64,000 nt of DNA. Origin: Acidobacteriaceae bacterium. Lineage in GTDB: Bacteria; Acidobacteriota; Terriglobia; Bryobacterales; Bryobacteraceae. A program made the translations under genes and the position numbers. Below, piece by piece: positions 29,479-38,763 of the stretch; position 1 is the first letter of the stretch, and each line of letters starts with the position of its first letter. The notes beneath the pieces were generated by a model. That model did not search any database. It was not told where the DNA came from and worked only from the letters and a program-made list of their open reading frames with translations. The stretch covers positions 62,001 through 126,000 of the forward strand of contig JAFAMD010000048.1 of the NCBI GenBank assembly GCA_019233755.1, given 5' to 3'.

Positions 29479-32334
29479 TCAGCGCAACCCTTTCACAAGA
29501 TACACATTGCTCCAGGGTTTGTCCTGTGGGAAGGCAATCCTGCGTCCATCGGGCGACGGCACAGCATACAACACGATCGAGGATCTCAGCAATTCCCACG
29601 AGTGTGCTCCGCCGTCATCCACATAAAACATCACCAGCCCCAGCGGTGTTTTTTCTACCGCGTACCATCCTTCTCCATTGGCGGCCCAAACCAATGAATC
29701 CAGGTCTTTCATTCCGTTCACCGTGACCACTCGTTCGGCAGCCTCCGCTCGGGTTGCATCGAGGGAAATGACACGGATGGTCGCAGTTTGCGGGTCATGG
29801 TTTGGGATTGCCGCGAGACGGCTATCTGGCGATATATCCCAATCTCCCAGTCGCTCTGGACTCCATCCAGTGCGCGCGAGTTCCCGGCCCCGGCCGCGTA
29901 GCGGGTCCAATTCGTAAAAAACGAACTGATCGTTTTCCGTGGCACGCAAGACACATCGCGATCCGGGCTGCAGGCCACAATGGAAATCTACGATGTTCTC
30001 AGTTCGCGGAAGAGGTTCCGGCGTGCCGCCGTTCATTGGCACGCGCATGAACCTCGTCTTCGTGCTTTGTTCACGGTCCTCGCGGTAGAGTACCCATTTC
30101 CCGTCAGGTGACACTTGCGCCAGAATATTATCAGTCTTTGATAACACAAGTGGCTCCGGTTCCGGCTCGTCGATTTTCTGTCGAAAGAGACCGTAAGTGC
30201 CGTTCCGGTTCGATTCAAAAATCACGGCACCGTTGTCCCGCGTCCAGGCGTGTGGATAATCGGTCGCCCGCATGAAAGTCAACCTTCGGATATTAAGCAG
30301 CTTCGAAACCTCCCTGCCTGGCGGCAGGTCGGCTATATAAATGTTAGAGTTCTGCTGCTCAGAATTTCGGACTACTGCTATTTTGCTGCCATCATATGCT
30401 GCCGAAATGCTCGACAGCGGCAAAAACTCCACCCAATCTGGGCTCGGCTGTGTTACTGGATGGGGCGGCTCGAGAACCTGCCCGGTTTTCGGATCCGTGC
30501 GCATTTCGCCGAGCTGGGTATCGAGCCATTGCCTAGGGCGAATCCAGCGTACGAATAGCACCCGTCCGTCCTGCAGCCCGCATGCCGATGCCATAAGGAC
30601 GCCCTTTAGGGAGGTAACGACTCGTCCGGTATTCACGTCCGTCGCTTCGTACGCATAGGCATAGTCCCGGGATAATTGTGTGGGTGCCGATCCCCATCCC
30701 AGGTTTTCATAGTCTTGACGCTCGTACGAGATGCGCTTGCCGTCCGGCGACCAGAGTAAGGCTGAAAACCAGCTCGTACCGCGACTGCCCCGAATCTGCC
30801 GGACCCTCCCTCCATTTACTCCCATGACCCAGATTGCCGTGCCGTCTGCGATGGTCAAAGCGATTCGCGTTCCATCCGGAGAGGGAACTCCATCCTTACC
30901 CTCTGGCCCGATCAGGTTCGGTGCTCCACCGTTCAGCGGTATCACCCAAACGCCGGCGCGGTGGTCGATGGTCCCGCTCGCCAAAAGACGCGAGCTATCG
31001 GCGAACCACGCAAGCCGGTCTACTTGTAGCCCTCGTGGTGTCCTGAGAGGGCGGGTGAAACCGTCGCTCATTCGGCGCACGTACGTCGCGCCTCCCAACG
31101 TCCCGAACGCGAGTTCCTCGCCATTCGGCGATAAGGCTGCAGCCGTGACTCTGTTCTCACCGGCCTGCATAGTGATCTGCTCAAATAGCGGCTCTTTGGG
31201 CGCGAATATTTTGGCTGCGATCGCCCATAGAACGAAGCCACAAACGATGCAGGCAGCCAAGCTGGATACCCATAACCGGGCTTTCACTCGCCGCGGCGTA
31301 TCCGCGCGGCCTGTTTCGATCATCCCGGTCAGCCGGCTTGACACTTCCGCGGCAGATGGCCGTTTGCTTGGATCTTTGGCCAGCATCGAGCTGATCAATG
31401 AAGTTAGGGCCGGCGAAACTCTGCGGCTCAACGCAAAGCTTCCCCTCGGTGTATCGTGCGCAATTGCGTGGGCAGTATCGATCGGCGAATCGGAGAGGAA
31501 GGGATGATGTCCTGTCGAAAGCTCGTGCAGCACTACGCCCAGCGAAAAAACGTCGCTTGCGCTTGTCGCTGTTTCCCCGCGGGTCTGCTCAGGCGACATG
31601 TAATTCAACGTGCCACCCGGCATGCAGGAAGGGTTCGTCGCGCGAGCTTGGCCTGCCGCCATTACCTGACGCGCGAGCCCGAAATCCAGTACTTTGACGT
31701 AGCCGTCCGGGCGCACCATCAGGTTTTCGGGCTTGATGTCGCGATGCACGATATTGATGGCGTGCGCTGCCGCCAATGCTTGTGCGATTTGCCGGCCCCA
31801 ATCCATGACGCTTGCCGGGGGCTGCGCCGCCCTGCAATAGCTGCGCAGGGATTGCCCTTCGATCAGCTCCATCGCAAGCGCGATCTGCCCCTCGACCCGG
31901 ATCACTTCGTAGATCGTCACTATGTGCGGGTGATTCAGAGACGATGCGGCCCTCGCCTCGCGAATCAACCGCTCCGCTGCGGCTTCCGTCGCCGTCAAAC
32001 CGGGGGCTAGCACTTTCAATGCGGCCATGCGCCGCAGATCGATATCGCGGGCTGAATAGACCGCTCCCATCCCGCCCTGTCCCAACTTGCTGATGACCTC
32101 GTATTGACCGATCCTGTCTCCGGGTCTTGGCACCAGCCCAGCGGGCTCTTCCGGGGCCTCATCCCGCGTGCTCTCAATCAATTCGAGAGTCATGCGCAGT
32201 ACTTCCGGGTCACTCGTTGCAGATTCGGCAAAGGCGAATCGTTGGTCGGTTGGGAGCTCGACCGCGCGTTCGAACAAGTCGTAAGCGCACTTCCACTTCT
32301 CGTCCGTAAAACCGTTTCCTTTTACCGGAAACAT
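29479..32334 (-). CDS. Membrane Ser/Thr kinase with TolB-like beta-propeller (paralog 2)
   Basis: A 951-aa paralog of the kinase at 25244, alike along its whole length: the TDEKWKCAYDLFERAVELP start, kinase domain with GQGGMGAVY, ALKVL, DFGLAR, one membrane helix (LWVSSLAACIVCGFVLWAI) and a propeller with repeated SPDGKR and RDNGAVIFESNRNGTYGLF. Unlike paralog 1 the catalytic loop is the standard VHRDIKPEN. The ATG at 32334 is unambiguous. It is divergent from the decayed sigma gene at 32411. The kinase itself shows no sign of decay. Confidence 0.92.
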   Translation of the reverse strand: MFPVKGNGFTDEKWKCAYDLFERAVELPTDQRFAFAESATSDPEVLRMTLELIESTRDEAPEEPAGLVPRPGDRIGQYEVISKLGQGGMGAVYSARDIDLRRMAALKVLAPGLTATEAAAERLIREARAASSLNHPHIVTIYEVIRVEGQIALAMELIEGQSLRSYCRAAQPPASVMDWGRQIAQALAAAHAINIVHRDIKPENLMVRPDGYVKVLDFGLARQVMAAGQARATNPSCMPGGTLNYMSPEQTRGETATSASDVFSLGVVLHELSTGHHPFLSDSPIDTAHAIAHDTPRGSFALSRRVSPALTSLISSMLAKDPSKRPSAAEVSSRLTGMIETGRADTPRRVKARLWVSSLAACIVCGFVLWAIAAKIFAPKEPLFEQITMQAGENRVTAAALSPNGEELAFGTLGGATYVRRMSDGFTRPLRTPRGLQVDRLAWFADSSRLLASGTIDHRAGVWVIPLNGGAPNLIGPEGKDGVPSPDGTRIALTIADGTAIWVMGVNGGRVRQIRGSRGTSWFSALLWSPDGKRISYERQDYENLGWGSAPTQLSRDYAYAYEATDVNTGRVVTSLKGVLMASACGLQDGRVLFVRWIRPRQWLDTQLGEMRTDPKTGQVLEPPHPVTQPSPDWVEFLPLSSISAAYDGSKIAVVRNSEQQNSNIYIADLPPGREVSKLLNIRRLTFMRATDYPHAWTRDNGAVIFESNRNGTYGLFRQKIDEPEPEPLVLSKTDNILAQVSPDGKWVLYREDREQSTKTRFMRVPMNGGTPEPLPRTENIVDFHCGLQPGSRCVLRATENDQFVFYELDPLRGRGRELARTGWSPERLGDWDISPDSRLAAIPNHDPQTATIRVISLDATRAEAAERVVTVNGMKDLDSLVWAANGEGWYAVEKTPLGLVMFYVDDGGAHSWELLRSSIVLYAVPSPDGRRIAFPQDKPWSNVYLVKGLR

Positions 32335-32410
32335 CGCGGAATTGTCGTTCTCTTAGGGCTAATATTATAGCCGACGCAAGTAGCATGCGGCACATTGACG
32401 CCTCGCTGTC

Positions 32411-32830
32411 ATGACCACGCGCAAAGGGCCGGTCGTAAATTCCAATCAAACGGATCCCGAGCACATCGCGCAGCTCATGGAAGGTCTCCGGCATGGCGCA
32501 AGGAGGCCGCAGGTCAATTAGTTGCGATCTTCTACCCGGAGCTGCGCCGCCTGGCGCGTTCTCGCATGCGACGTGAGCAGCCGCCCCACACTTGGCAGCC
32601 CACCGTGTTGGCACGCCCAAGCAGTCGATCTTTCAGCCGAGCTGGATCTAAACACCACCAGCGCGTCCGACCTGGCGGACATCGAAACTCTCCTATCCGC
32701 CTGTCGGATATTGATCCCCAGCTCCGAACCATTGTCGAAATGCGGGTTTTTGAGGGATTTTCTATTGCGGAAATCGCTTCAGAACTGAACTGTGCCCCGC
32801 GAACGGTTGACCGGCGAGGGTCGCGGGTTA
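32411..32830 (+). pseudogene. ECF sigma factor gene, frameshifted and internally deleted (copy 2)
   Basis: From ATG 32411 the first 32 codons match the intact sigma gene at 28161, but a one-base deletion near 32500 shifts the frame into a stop at 32520. The region-2 coding resumes in another frame (EAAGQLVAIFYPELRRLARSR), then a deletion of about 100 bases joins QPTVL to AVDLSAELDL, and a further shift precedes DIDPQLRTIVEMRVF. The helix-turn-helix end is cut at CCGGCGA, where it joins cassette a. It cannot make a working sigma factor. Confidence 0.85.
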
Positions 32831-32945
32831 CAAGCCTGTCTACAAAATTTCTCACTCGAGTGGCGTGAATTGACCCCCTGCTCTCCCTTTATTTACTAGC
32901 AAGACAATTTTCCATCGAGCCGGCGATGCACACCGGCGCCGATGG
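32824..32945 (+). promoter_or_regulatory. Sigma-tail/promoter cassette a
   Basis: Sequence shared with cassettes b and c: GGGTTACAAGCCTGTC, TTTCTCACTCGAGTGGCGTG, AATTGACCCCCTGCTCTCCC, TTTATTTACTAGCAAGACAA, CATCGAG and CACCGGCGCCGATGG. TTGACC and TTACTA lie 17 bases apart, the spacing of a vegetative promoter, but an ECF promoter is equally possible. It ends within the ribosome-binding region of the gene starting at 32957. Confidence 0.65.
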
Positions 32946-32956
32946 AAGGAGAACCC

Positions 32957-33676
32957 ATGACATTTGAATTCAAGCATCGATTGTTTATGACCCTTGCCGT
33001 CGCAGGCGTCGCCTCCATCGTGAACGCTCAATCCGGTTTGCGAGATTCTGAGCACGCCGCGCCGGAAGCCACGATTGAGGATTTGCAGCCATTTACCCAC
33101 ACGGCTTTTATCCCTGTTGGGTCTGATTTATCATCCCTCAGATTTCGGGGCGTGAAAGCAGTCGTAATCCCCACTAGAAAAGGATCGGCGGTGGATCGGC
33201 ACTATTGTGCAGAACTGGCTTTTAGAGACCCAGGCGGCTCTATGTACTGCCCGTCCGTGCGATTGGGAGGATTCACCCGCGCCTATGAAGTCACTTACTC
33301 GTTCGACGCTCAGCCGCTGTCATCCGACGAGCATGGCGACAGGCACTTTACTTTCAGCGTGTATTTTCGCCCGGAAGAATTGAGTCCAGCAGAGTGGGAT
33401 CTGCTCGTGAGATCGCGCAAAGCCCGTACGGATGCGGCAGGATTCTTCGAATTGACAACATCGAGAATGCTGGAGGAACGGTCGGTGATCGACGAGGAGC
33501 ATTCAACATTCTGCGACGGGGATTACAGGGACGGTTCCTGGGTTCCTACAAATACTCAGTGCAAGGACAAACTCACTCTCAAGAAGGTCATGGTTCCTTC
33601 GGCCTACCTCACTGTACAGGTAGAACCGAAACCTTCCAGGTACAGTTCAGTGCACTTCCCAAACAGTTACCAGTAG
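32957..33676 (+). CDS. Secreted protein of unknown function
   Basis: A 239-aa protein from ATG 32957, with GGAAGGAGA seven bases upstream; a frame opening at 32942 is less likely. The signal peptide ends near SIVNAQ. The mature part is beta-rich and contains six or so cysteines, including YCAEL, MYCPS, TFCDG and TQCKD, which could pair after export. It is the cargo of cassette a. No family recognised. Confidence 0.65.
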   Translation: MTFEFKHRLFMTLAVAGVASIVNAQSGLRDSEHAAPEATIEDLQPFTHTAFIPVGSDLSSLRFRGVKAVVIPTRKGSAVDRHYCAELAFRDPGGSMYCPSVRLGGFTRAYEVTYSFDAQPLSSDEHGDRHFTFSVYFRPEELSPAEWDLLVRSRKARTDAAGFFELTTSRMLEERSVIDEEHSTFCDGDYRDGSWVPTNTQCKDKLTLKKVMVPSAYLTVQVEPKPSRYSSVHFPNSYQ

Positions 33677-33700
33677 CGTTCGACTAAGGAGAGGATTGAA

Positions 33701-34287
33701 ATGGCAACAACGGCGACTCCTAACTCAGGTGCAGCACCAAAGAAGAACAAAAAGAAGAAGGAAGAGACGGCTCTTGACAACGAGTTGCGGAACGGCAGCG
33801 AGCCCACGGGAAGAGCTCAAGCACCGGTCGAGACAACTCTCACCGGCTTGCTAAAACGCCGGACAGGTGAGTGCTGCGCCTTTGATTACGATGGGCGCGG
33901 CAGGGCGGATCACGTGCTATTTCTTGACGCGGGGGCTGGGATCTGAGGAACTCGGCTGATCGCGGTCTGGCGATTCGACTGCTATAGCACCGGACGTGTG
34001 GATTACCTCGGCCCTTTACCGTCCAGGTAAAGGAGCCATCTATATTTTCAGGAAAAACGAAAAGGCGCATTTTGATAAGCCGTCTCTCGCGGTACAGCCA
34101 AGGTGATCCGGGCCGAGGCATCGCCGGCTTCGCTCTCAACAGCAAAAACGATCGCATCGCCGCCATCGATTATACGGGCTGCGGACGAGCAGATCATCTC
34201 TTACTGTACGGCCTCGGTCCGGTACACTACCGCGTTATCAACTGCGAAAAAAAAAGCCAACTCCTAGGAGTTCGTGAAAGTCGCTGA
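33701..34287 (+). pseudogene. Decayed propeller/lectin-like repeat protein gene
   Basis: The first frame (81 codons from ATG 33701, good AAGGAGAGG upstream) gives a Lys-rich start and then CAFDYDGRGRADHVLFLDAGAG. After frameshifts the downstream frames give ALYRPGKGAIYIFRKN, YSQGDPGRGIAGFALNSKND and AAIDYTGCGRADHLLLYG. These are tandem units of a bacterial/fungal propeller repeat (F-DYDGxGRxDHLxLYRPG). At least two frameshifts and one stop break it. Confidence 0.65.
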
Positions 34288-34290
34288 CGC

Positions 34291-34680
34291 CTGACAGCCG
34301 TTCTGTCCCCGAACCTTGGAACTGCCTGTCCAACGCGCCAGTTGGTGATGTGAAGAGCGCTGCTCTCTAGACAGCGTTTCGCGCCAAATCTATGCCGATC
34401 TCATATAGCGACGCCTACAGGCGATCTCTCGGAGGATCCACATAGTCTATATCGAGCCACCCACGCTGGTTGAATTCAAGTTGATGCGTATACGCCGATG
34501 CACTCATCAACGCCGGATTAGTGCCGTAAAGTCAAGAGCCAATCTCCATACGCTCTACTCAGCGGCTTAGTTCAAGTCGTCGTATCAGGAATGCGTCGGC
34601 GATCCGCTTCTTCTCGCTCTCTACCCCACTGCGCCGGCTCACTCCCGATACAACCGGAAAGACTTAACCGAAAAGATGTT
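34291..34680. other. Gap with no recognisable content
   Basis: Nothing coding or structured could be supported. Base use looks random compared with the genes around it, in keeping with decayed DNA between two module copies. Confidence 0.3.
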
Positions 34681-34683
34681 CCG

Positions 34684-34812
34684 GAGTTTTTGAGGGATTT
34701 TCTATTGCGGAAATCGCTTCAGAGCTGAACTGTGCCCCGCGAACGGTTGACCGGCGATGGTCGTTCTCCCGTAAATGGCTGGAGCCAGTTCGCCCCCGAG
34801 TCGCAGGATTAA
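34684..34812 (+). pseudogene. ECF sigma factor gene fragment (copy 3, region 4 only)
   Basis: The fragment encodes VFEGFSIAEIASELNCAPRT followed by VDRRWSFSRKWLE, almost identical in DNA to the end of copy 2, and runs to a stop at the normal C-terminus. Everything before region 4 is missing. It still has the segment that copy 2 lost, so it was not derived from the present copy 2. It leads directly into cassette b. Confidence 0.8.
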
Positions 34813-34847
34813 GTAGGTTGCCAGCGCGCCGGCAGCGGTAACGGCGC

Positions 34848-35027
34848 GCGGGTAATAAGCCCGTCTAGGAAAAATTTCTCACTCGAGTGGCGTGAATTGA
34901 CCCCCTGCTGTCCCTGTACCTAGTAGCGAGGCAATTTTTCCATCGAGCGGTGATGCACACCGGCGCCGATGGCTAAGCGCTCAAAGACAATCCGCTGGAT
35001 TTGGTCGGCTTTTGAAATGCCTGCGCG
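34848..35027 (+). promoter_or_regulatory. Sigma-tail/promoter cassette b
   Basis: It matches cassette a over its whole length and continues to match cassette c for about 80 bases more (CGATGGCTAAGCGCTCAA, GATTTGGTCGGCTTTT, TGCCTGCGCGA). Core differences: TCTCCCTTTATTTACTAG has become TGTCCCTGTACCTAGTAG. Upstream of the phosphodiesterase-like gene. Confidence 0.65.
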
Positions 35028-35109
35028 AGGAGATACAGGAATGTATTTTTGTTACGGCACATACACCGCATTGGGGACTGCATTTCTCGATAAATGGAGG
35101 GGGACATAT

Positions 35110-36678
35110 ATGAAACGTTATTTCAACGAGCTGGCGAGGCGAGCGCTTCTGCTCGCCGTCAGTATGACAATCCTTTCACTACTTAGCAGCCAAAGCCTGG
35201 CAGCCGCAGACGGCACTGGCGACTCGGGTGGCATAAGCCACGTTTTGCTGCTTAGCGTCGATGGGCTCCACGAAAAGGATCTCGCCCGTTATGTAGAGTT
35301 GAATCCTAAGTCGTCACTAGCAGAACTAACTCATTTGGGCATTACGTATACCAAGGCATCAGCCAGCAAGCCGTCCTATTCATTTCCAGGGCTGCTCTCC
35401 ATGGTTACGGGAGGTAGCCCTCGCACAACGGGCGTTTTCTACGACGATAGTTACGATCGCAATATGTTTCCTCCCGGCTCAGACTGTACGGGCCCCAGCG
35501 GGTTCGACATAGGCTACGACGAAAGGATTGACTTTGACCAGAATAAACTCTTCAGCGGCGGTATTAATCCCGCGAACCTGCCCAAGGAAATCATCTCGGG
35601 AAAATGCGTAGAAGTCTATCCACACAGCTTTCTCCGCGTCAACACCATTTTCGAGGTGGCACAACAAGCAGGGCTGTATACGGCTTGGTCGGACGACCGT
35701 CCCGCCTACGACATCGTGAGGGGGCCCTCAGGCCAGGGGGTGGCGGATCTTTATACGCCGGAGCTTGACTCATCAGCTACTAATCTTTTCTCATCTGCTC
35801 CTGCTGGTGCTACATTTAACAGTTCGGTGGATACAGCTATAGGGTACGACACGCTGAAAGTGAACGCCATTCTTCTCGAGATCGCGGGACAACTACCCGC
35901 GAACAGTGAGTCTTCAGGTAGTACACCTGCAGTACCAGCAATTTTCGGCATGAACTTCCAAGCTGTCAATGTCGGGCAAGAGGTGGCTGGTGGCGGCTAT
36001 CTTGACGCGGCAGGGACTCCGAGCCCCGAGTTGCTAAAAGCACTAGATTTTACGGACCAATCAATCGGCAAGTTTGTGGCAGCATTACGTCAGCAAACCA
36101 TATTCGAGAAAACAGTGGTCATCGTCACCGCGAAGCATGGTCAGACGCCGATCGACCCCACCAAACGTTTGATTGTAGACAGCACCATCATCCCTAATTT
36201 AGTGAATAGCGTACAGGCTGGCCTGCTGGCCCAAGCTAAGCAAGACGATGTTAGCTTGCTGTGGCTCAACGATCAGAGCAAAGTGAACGCTGTTGTGGCT
36301 GAGTTAAAGGCCAACAAGGCACAGGCCCACATCGACAGAATTCTGTCCGGTCATTCACTCACCAAACTTTTCAATGATCCGACGACCGACTCACGCGCGC
36401 CCGATATCATCGTGCTGCCGGAACCTGGTGTAATCTATGCAAGCCCGACGGCAGCAAAAATTGCTGACCATGGCGGTTTTAACGAAGATGACACGCACGT
36501 CGCCCTTCTCGTCGCTAACCCTCACTTCGACGAGGAGCGTATCTCCCGACCTGTCGAAACAACACAGATTGCGCCGACGATTCTCAGTTTCTTAGACCTG
36601 GATCCTCAAAAGCTACAGGCAGTAGGACTAGAAAACACAAAAATCCTGCCGGGCATCGGAGAAAACAACCAACAATAG
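35110..36678 (+). CDS. Secreted alkaline-phosphatase-superfamily phosphodiesterase / nucleotide pyrophosphatase-like protein
   Basis: A 522-aa protein from ATG 35110, with GGAGGGGG nine bases upstream; 47 codons before it would bury the signal peptide. The signal ends near SLAAADG. The metal-site pattern of the superfamily is visible: LLLSVDGL opens the fold, ASKPSYSFPGLLSMVTGG carries the nucleophile position (here Ser rather than the common Thr), then TAKHGQTPID and ADHGGFNEDDTHVALLV supply the Asp/His ligands. It should hydrolyse phosphodiesters or pyrophosphates outside the cytoplasm. It looks less GC-rich than its neighbours, which suggests separate origin. Cargo of cassette b. Confidence 0.85.
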   Translation: MKRYFNELARRALLLAVSMTILSLLSSQSLAAADGTGDSGGISHVLLLSVDGLHEKDLARYVELNPKSSLAELTHLGITYTKASASKPSYSFPGLLSMVTGGSPRTTGVFYDDSYDRNMFPPGSDCTGPSGFDIGYDERIDFDQNKLFSGGINPANLPKEIISGKCVEVYPHSFLRVNTIFEVAQQAGLYTAWSDDRPAYDIVRGPSGQGVADLYTPELDSSATNLFSSAPAGATFNSSVDTAIGYDTLKVNAILLEIAGQLPANSESSGSTPAVPAIFGMNFQAVNVGQEVAGGGYLDAAGTPSPELLKALDFTDQSIGKFVAALRQQTIFEKTVVIVTAKHGQTPIDPTKRLIVDSTIIPNLVNSVQAGLLAQAKQDDVSLLWLNDQSKVNAVVAELKANKAQAHIDRILSGHSLTKLFNDPTTDSRAPDIIVLPEPGVIYASPTAAKIADHGGFNEDDTHVALLVANPHFDEERISRPVETTQIAPTILSFLDLDPQKLQAVGLENTKILPGIGENNQQ

Positions 36679-36936
36679 CCGTTGGCCATTTCCCAATGCC
36701 GCATCACCTCTTTGGAGCGGCCGACGTTGCAAGAGGTTTCAGCACAAGGATGAGTTCGTCACGGGTTGGGTTTCTCGAGTTATAGCTCTCTTTTTTTTCG
36801 AGCGCTCGAAAGGTGATCTGCCTTAAAGCCAGCATCGACCTGGGCGGACCGGAGTGAAGGCGCGCCAATAATTCCTCCGCACCTGCTGTCCTCGTGAGGT
36901 ACGAGCCTGCGAAAGTCCACCGCTACGCATAAAAGT

Positions 36937-37273
36937 ATGCCCACGGATGGAGCGGACAAAGTCATCCGCGCGGCAACCGTTATCGGGACAATCATCCCCC
37001 ATTCTGATTTCTGGGATCGCGAGTGCTGCGGCTGTTTGAACGCGATTATTCGCGGCGACCAGGCCGAGATCGTGTGCAACGAGTGTGAGAAGGTTATTCG
37101 CACTGTGCCGGCAGCCGACGTCAAGAAAGTGCTCGAGGAAATGCAGTCAAGTATGGATATCGCACAGGATGGTGCCCTCGTTGCGGAACCGCCCACATCG
37201 CGCCCGAGTTTTCGGAGTTGTAGCGTTTATCTGCGACAACTGCGGCGCATCGGTTGATGTCAGAACAAACTGA
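36937..37273 (+). pseudogene. Zinc-ribbon protein gene broken by frameshifts
   Basis: The first frame from ATG 36937 encodes about 76 sensible residues, including RECCGC and VCNECEKVI. The rest continues in two other frames as GWCPRCGTAHIAPEFSEL and then VAFICDNCGASVDVRTN before a stop. The combined protein of about 112 aa would carry three CxxC-type pairs. Two single-base shifts within 90 bases would be needed, so either decay or assembly errors. Function unknown. Confidence 0.55.
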
Positions 37274-37587
37274 GCTGGCCACGAGCCGCGATGTGAGCAG
37301 CCAGTTGCTCAGTCAAAAACTTTCCCCATACTAGCTACCCAGTGACGCCCAAAGGAGGACCTTGACGACATGAAGAGCCTTTTTCGCTCAGTAGCTATAG
37401 AAATAACAGCCAAGCTGTTCATCATACGATCACCAATGCAGGTGTGTGGCACTGGCGGATAACTTTTGCTGCAAACGACATATTCACATGGTTAATGCTT
37501 GTGGCTCAGCAACATATCAATTGATCACTGCGCTCGAGCTTCAACCGTAATGACCTGTTCGTAATTTGCCAGCCCGCGGTAGCGGCG
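37274..37587. other. Gap with no recognisable content
   Basis: No gene, tRNA or repeat seen. The last part (about 37563-37587) already resembles the sequence upstream of cassette b (TTGCCAGC...GGTAGCGG). Confidence 0.3.
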
Positions 37588-37768
37588 TACGGGTTACAAG
37601 GCTGTCAACAAAAAGTTCTCACTCGAGTGGCGTGAATTGACCCCCTGCTCTCCCTTGACTTACTAGCAAGACAATTTTCCATCGAGCGGTGATGAACACC
37701 GGCGCCGATGGCTAAACGCTCAAGACAATCTGCCGGATTTGGTCGGCTCTTGGAACGCCTGCGCGACA
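37588..37768 (+). promoter_or_regulatory. Sigma-tail/promoter cassette c
   Basis: It carries the shared core TCTCACTCGAGTGGCGTGAA, TTGACCCCCTGCTCTCCC and TTACTAGCAAGACAATTTTC, and the long downstream match with cassette b through GGATTTGGTCGGCTCTTGGA. No sigma coding sequence remains in front of it. It lies about 50 bases before the FG-GAP gene. Confidence 0.65.
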
Positions 37769-37815
37769 ACCGCCGGCGCGAATAACCACTTTCGTAAGCA
37801 ATGGAAAGAAATGTT

Positions 37816-38763
37816 ATGAAGACTCGCAAGAACACACTCATTGGGCTGACGCAATTCTCAGGATCGTCCGGTATCGCAGCTCGCCGCACCATCGCATACT
37901 TGTGCGCCGGACTACTGCTCGGATGGCCGGCGCCGGCGCAAAGCGTCGTCGAATGCCAACCCACCGCGCCTTTTGCAAACCCGCAATTCGCGGACGGCAA
38001 TTCAGGCTTCTCACCGAACACATCTGCATCCGCCGCGGCGCGCAACTTTGCCGTGGGCGATATTAATGGCGACGGTAACGACGAGCTGGTGACCGTCGTA
38101 CCCGCTCAGAATAACGACAGCTCAATCTCCACGAATTCAATACTCGTATCGCGCTGGATCCAATCGGGCTGGTCCCCGATGCAGGGGATTCCAAACACCA
38201 CACTTTTTGCGAATTCGTCGTTTGCGCAAATTAGACCACCAATTGTTCTCAACGATCCTCGGGTTGTTGGTCAGTTTCAAATATATACGCCACTCAGTGT
38301 GCAGGGTGTTACCCTGGCCGACGTCGACGGCGATGGGATTAAAGACGTCATCGTCTCCGAGTGCTGGCAGCTTACCGTCTACGGTGGACCGGGGGCGATA
38401 TACAATCATTGCCAAGACCAGGTGTACACATATGCTTTCGGGGCCCCGGTGCTGCTTACAACGATCGCCGATAACCTGTACGGGCCGAGTATCTGGTTCA
38501 AGGCCCGCAGCACAGACAAGCAGTTCAGCCGGCTCACTGCTGCCGTTGATGGTTCCGCCCAAATGTTTATTCACATCAAACAGTATGTGAACGGCAGCTG
38601 GGTGAGCCTACCCGGCGACAATAATTACATAGGCGTAAGCGCCGTCAGTTGGTTCGGGGATGCTGAAGCTTGTGTCCACAGCCCCGGCTGTCTGAGTGTT
38701 TCTGACGTCAACGGCGACGGCCTCGCGGACCTGGTTTTCGTCAGCCGATACTATAAGGCGTGA
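37816..38763 (+). CDS. Secreted FG-GAP repeat protein, N-terminal part of a probably frameshifted gene
   Basis: 315 codons from ATG 37816 (GGAAAG upstream); ATG 37801 is an alternative. A signal peptide ends near APAQS. FG-GAP/VCBS calcium-binding units follow: VGDINGDGNDELVTV, LADVDGDGIKDVIVS and SDVNGDGLADLVFVS, typical of beta-propellers. The frame ends in the middle of the third propeller blade, right after that motif, and the next reading frame continues the blade. A one-base frameshift near 38757, real or from assembly, best explains this. Cargo of cassette c. Confidence 0.75.
   Translation: MKTRKNTLIGLTQFSGSSGIAARRTIAYLCAGLLLGWPAPAQSVVECQPTAPFANPQFADGNSGFSPNTSASAAARNFAVGDINGDGNDELVTVVPAQNNDSSISTNSILVSRWIQSGWSPMQGIPNTTLFANSSFAQIRPPIVLNDPRVVGQFQIYTPLSVQGVTLADVDGDGIKDVIVSECWQLTVYGGPGAIYNHCQDQVYTYAFGAPVLLTTIADNLYGPSIWFKARSTDKQFSRLTAAVDGSAQMFIHIKQYVNGSWVSLPGDNNYIGVSAVSWFGDAEACVHSPGCLSVSDVNGDGLADLVFVSRYYKA

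Noticed and set aside
30731..31507. A 258-codon plus-strand frame inside kinase paralog 2
   Set aside because: Antisense shadow; low-complexity Pro/Ser/Arg composition and a matching shadow exists opposite paralog 1.
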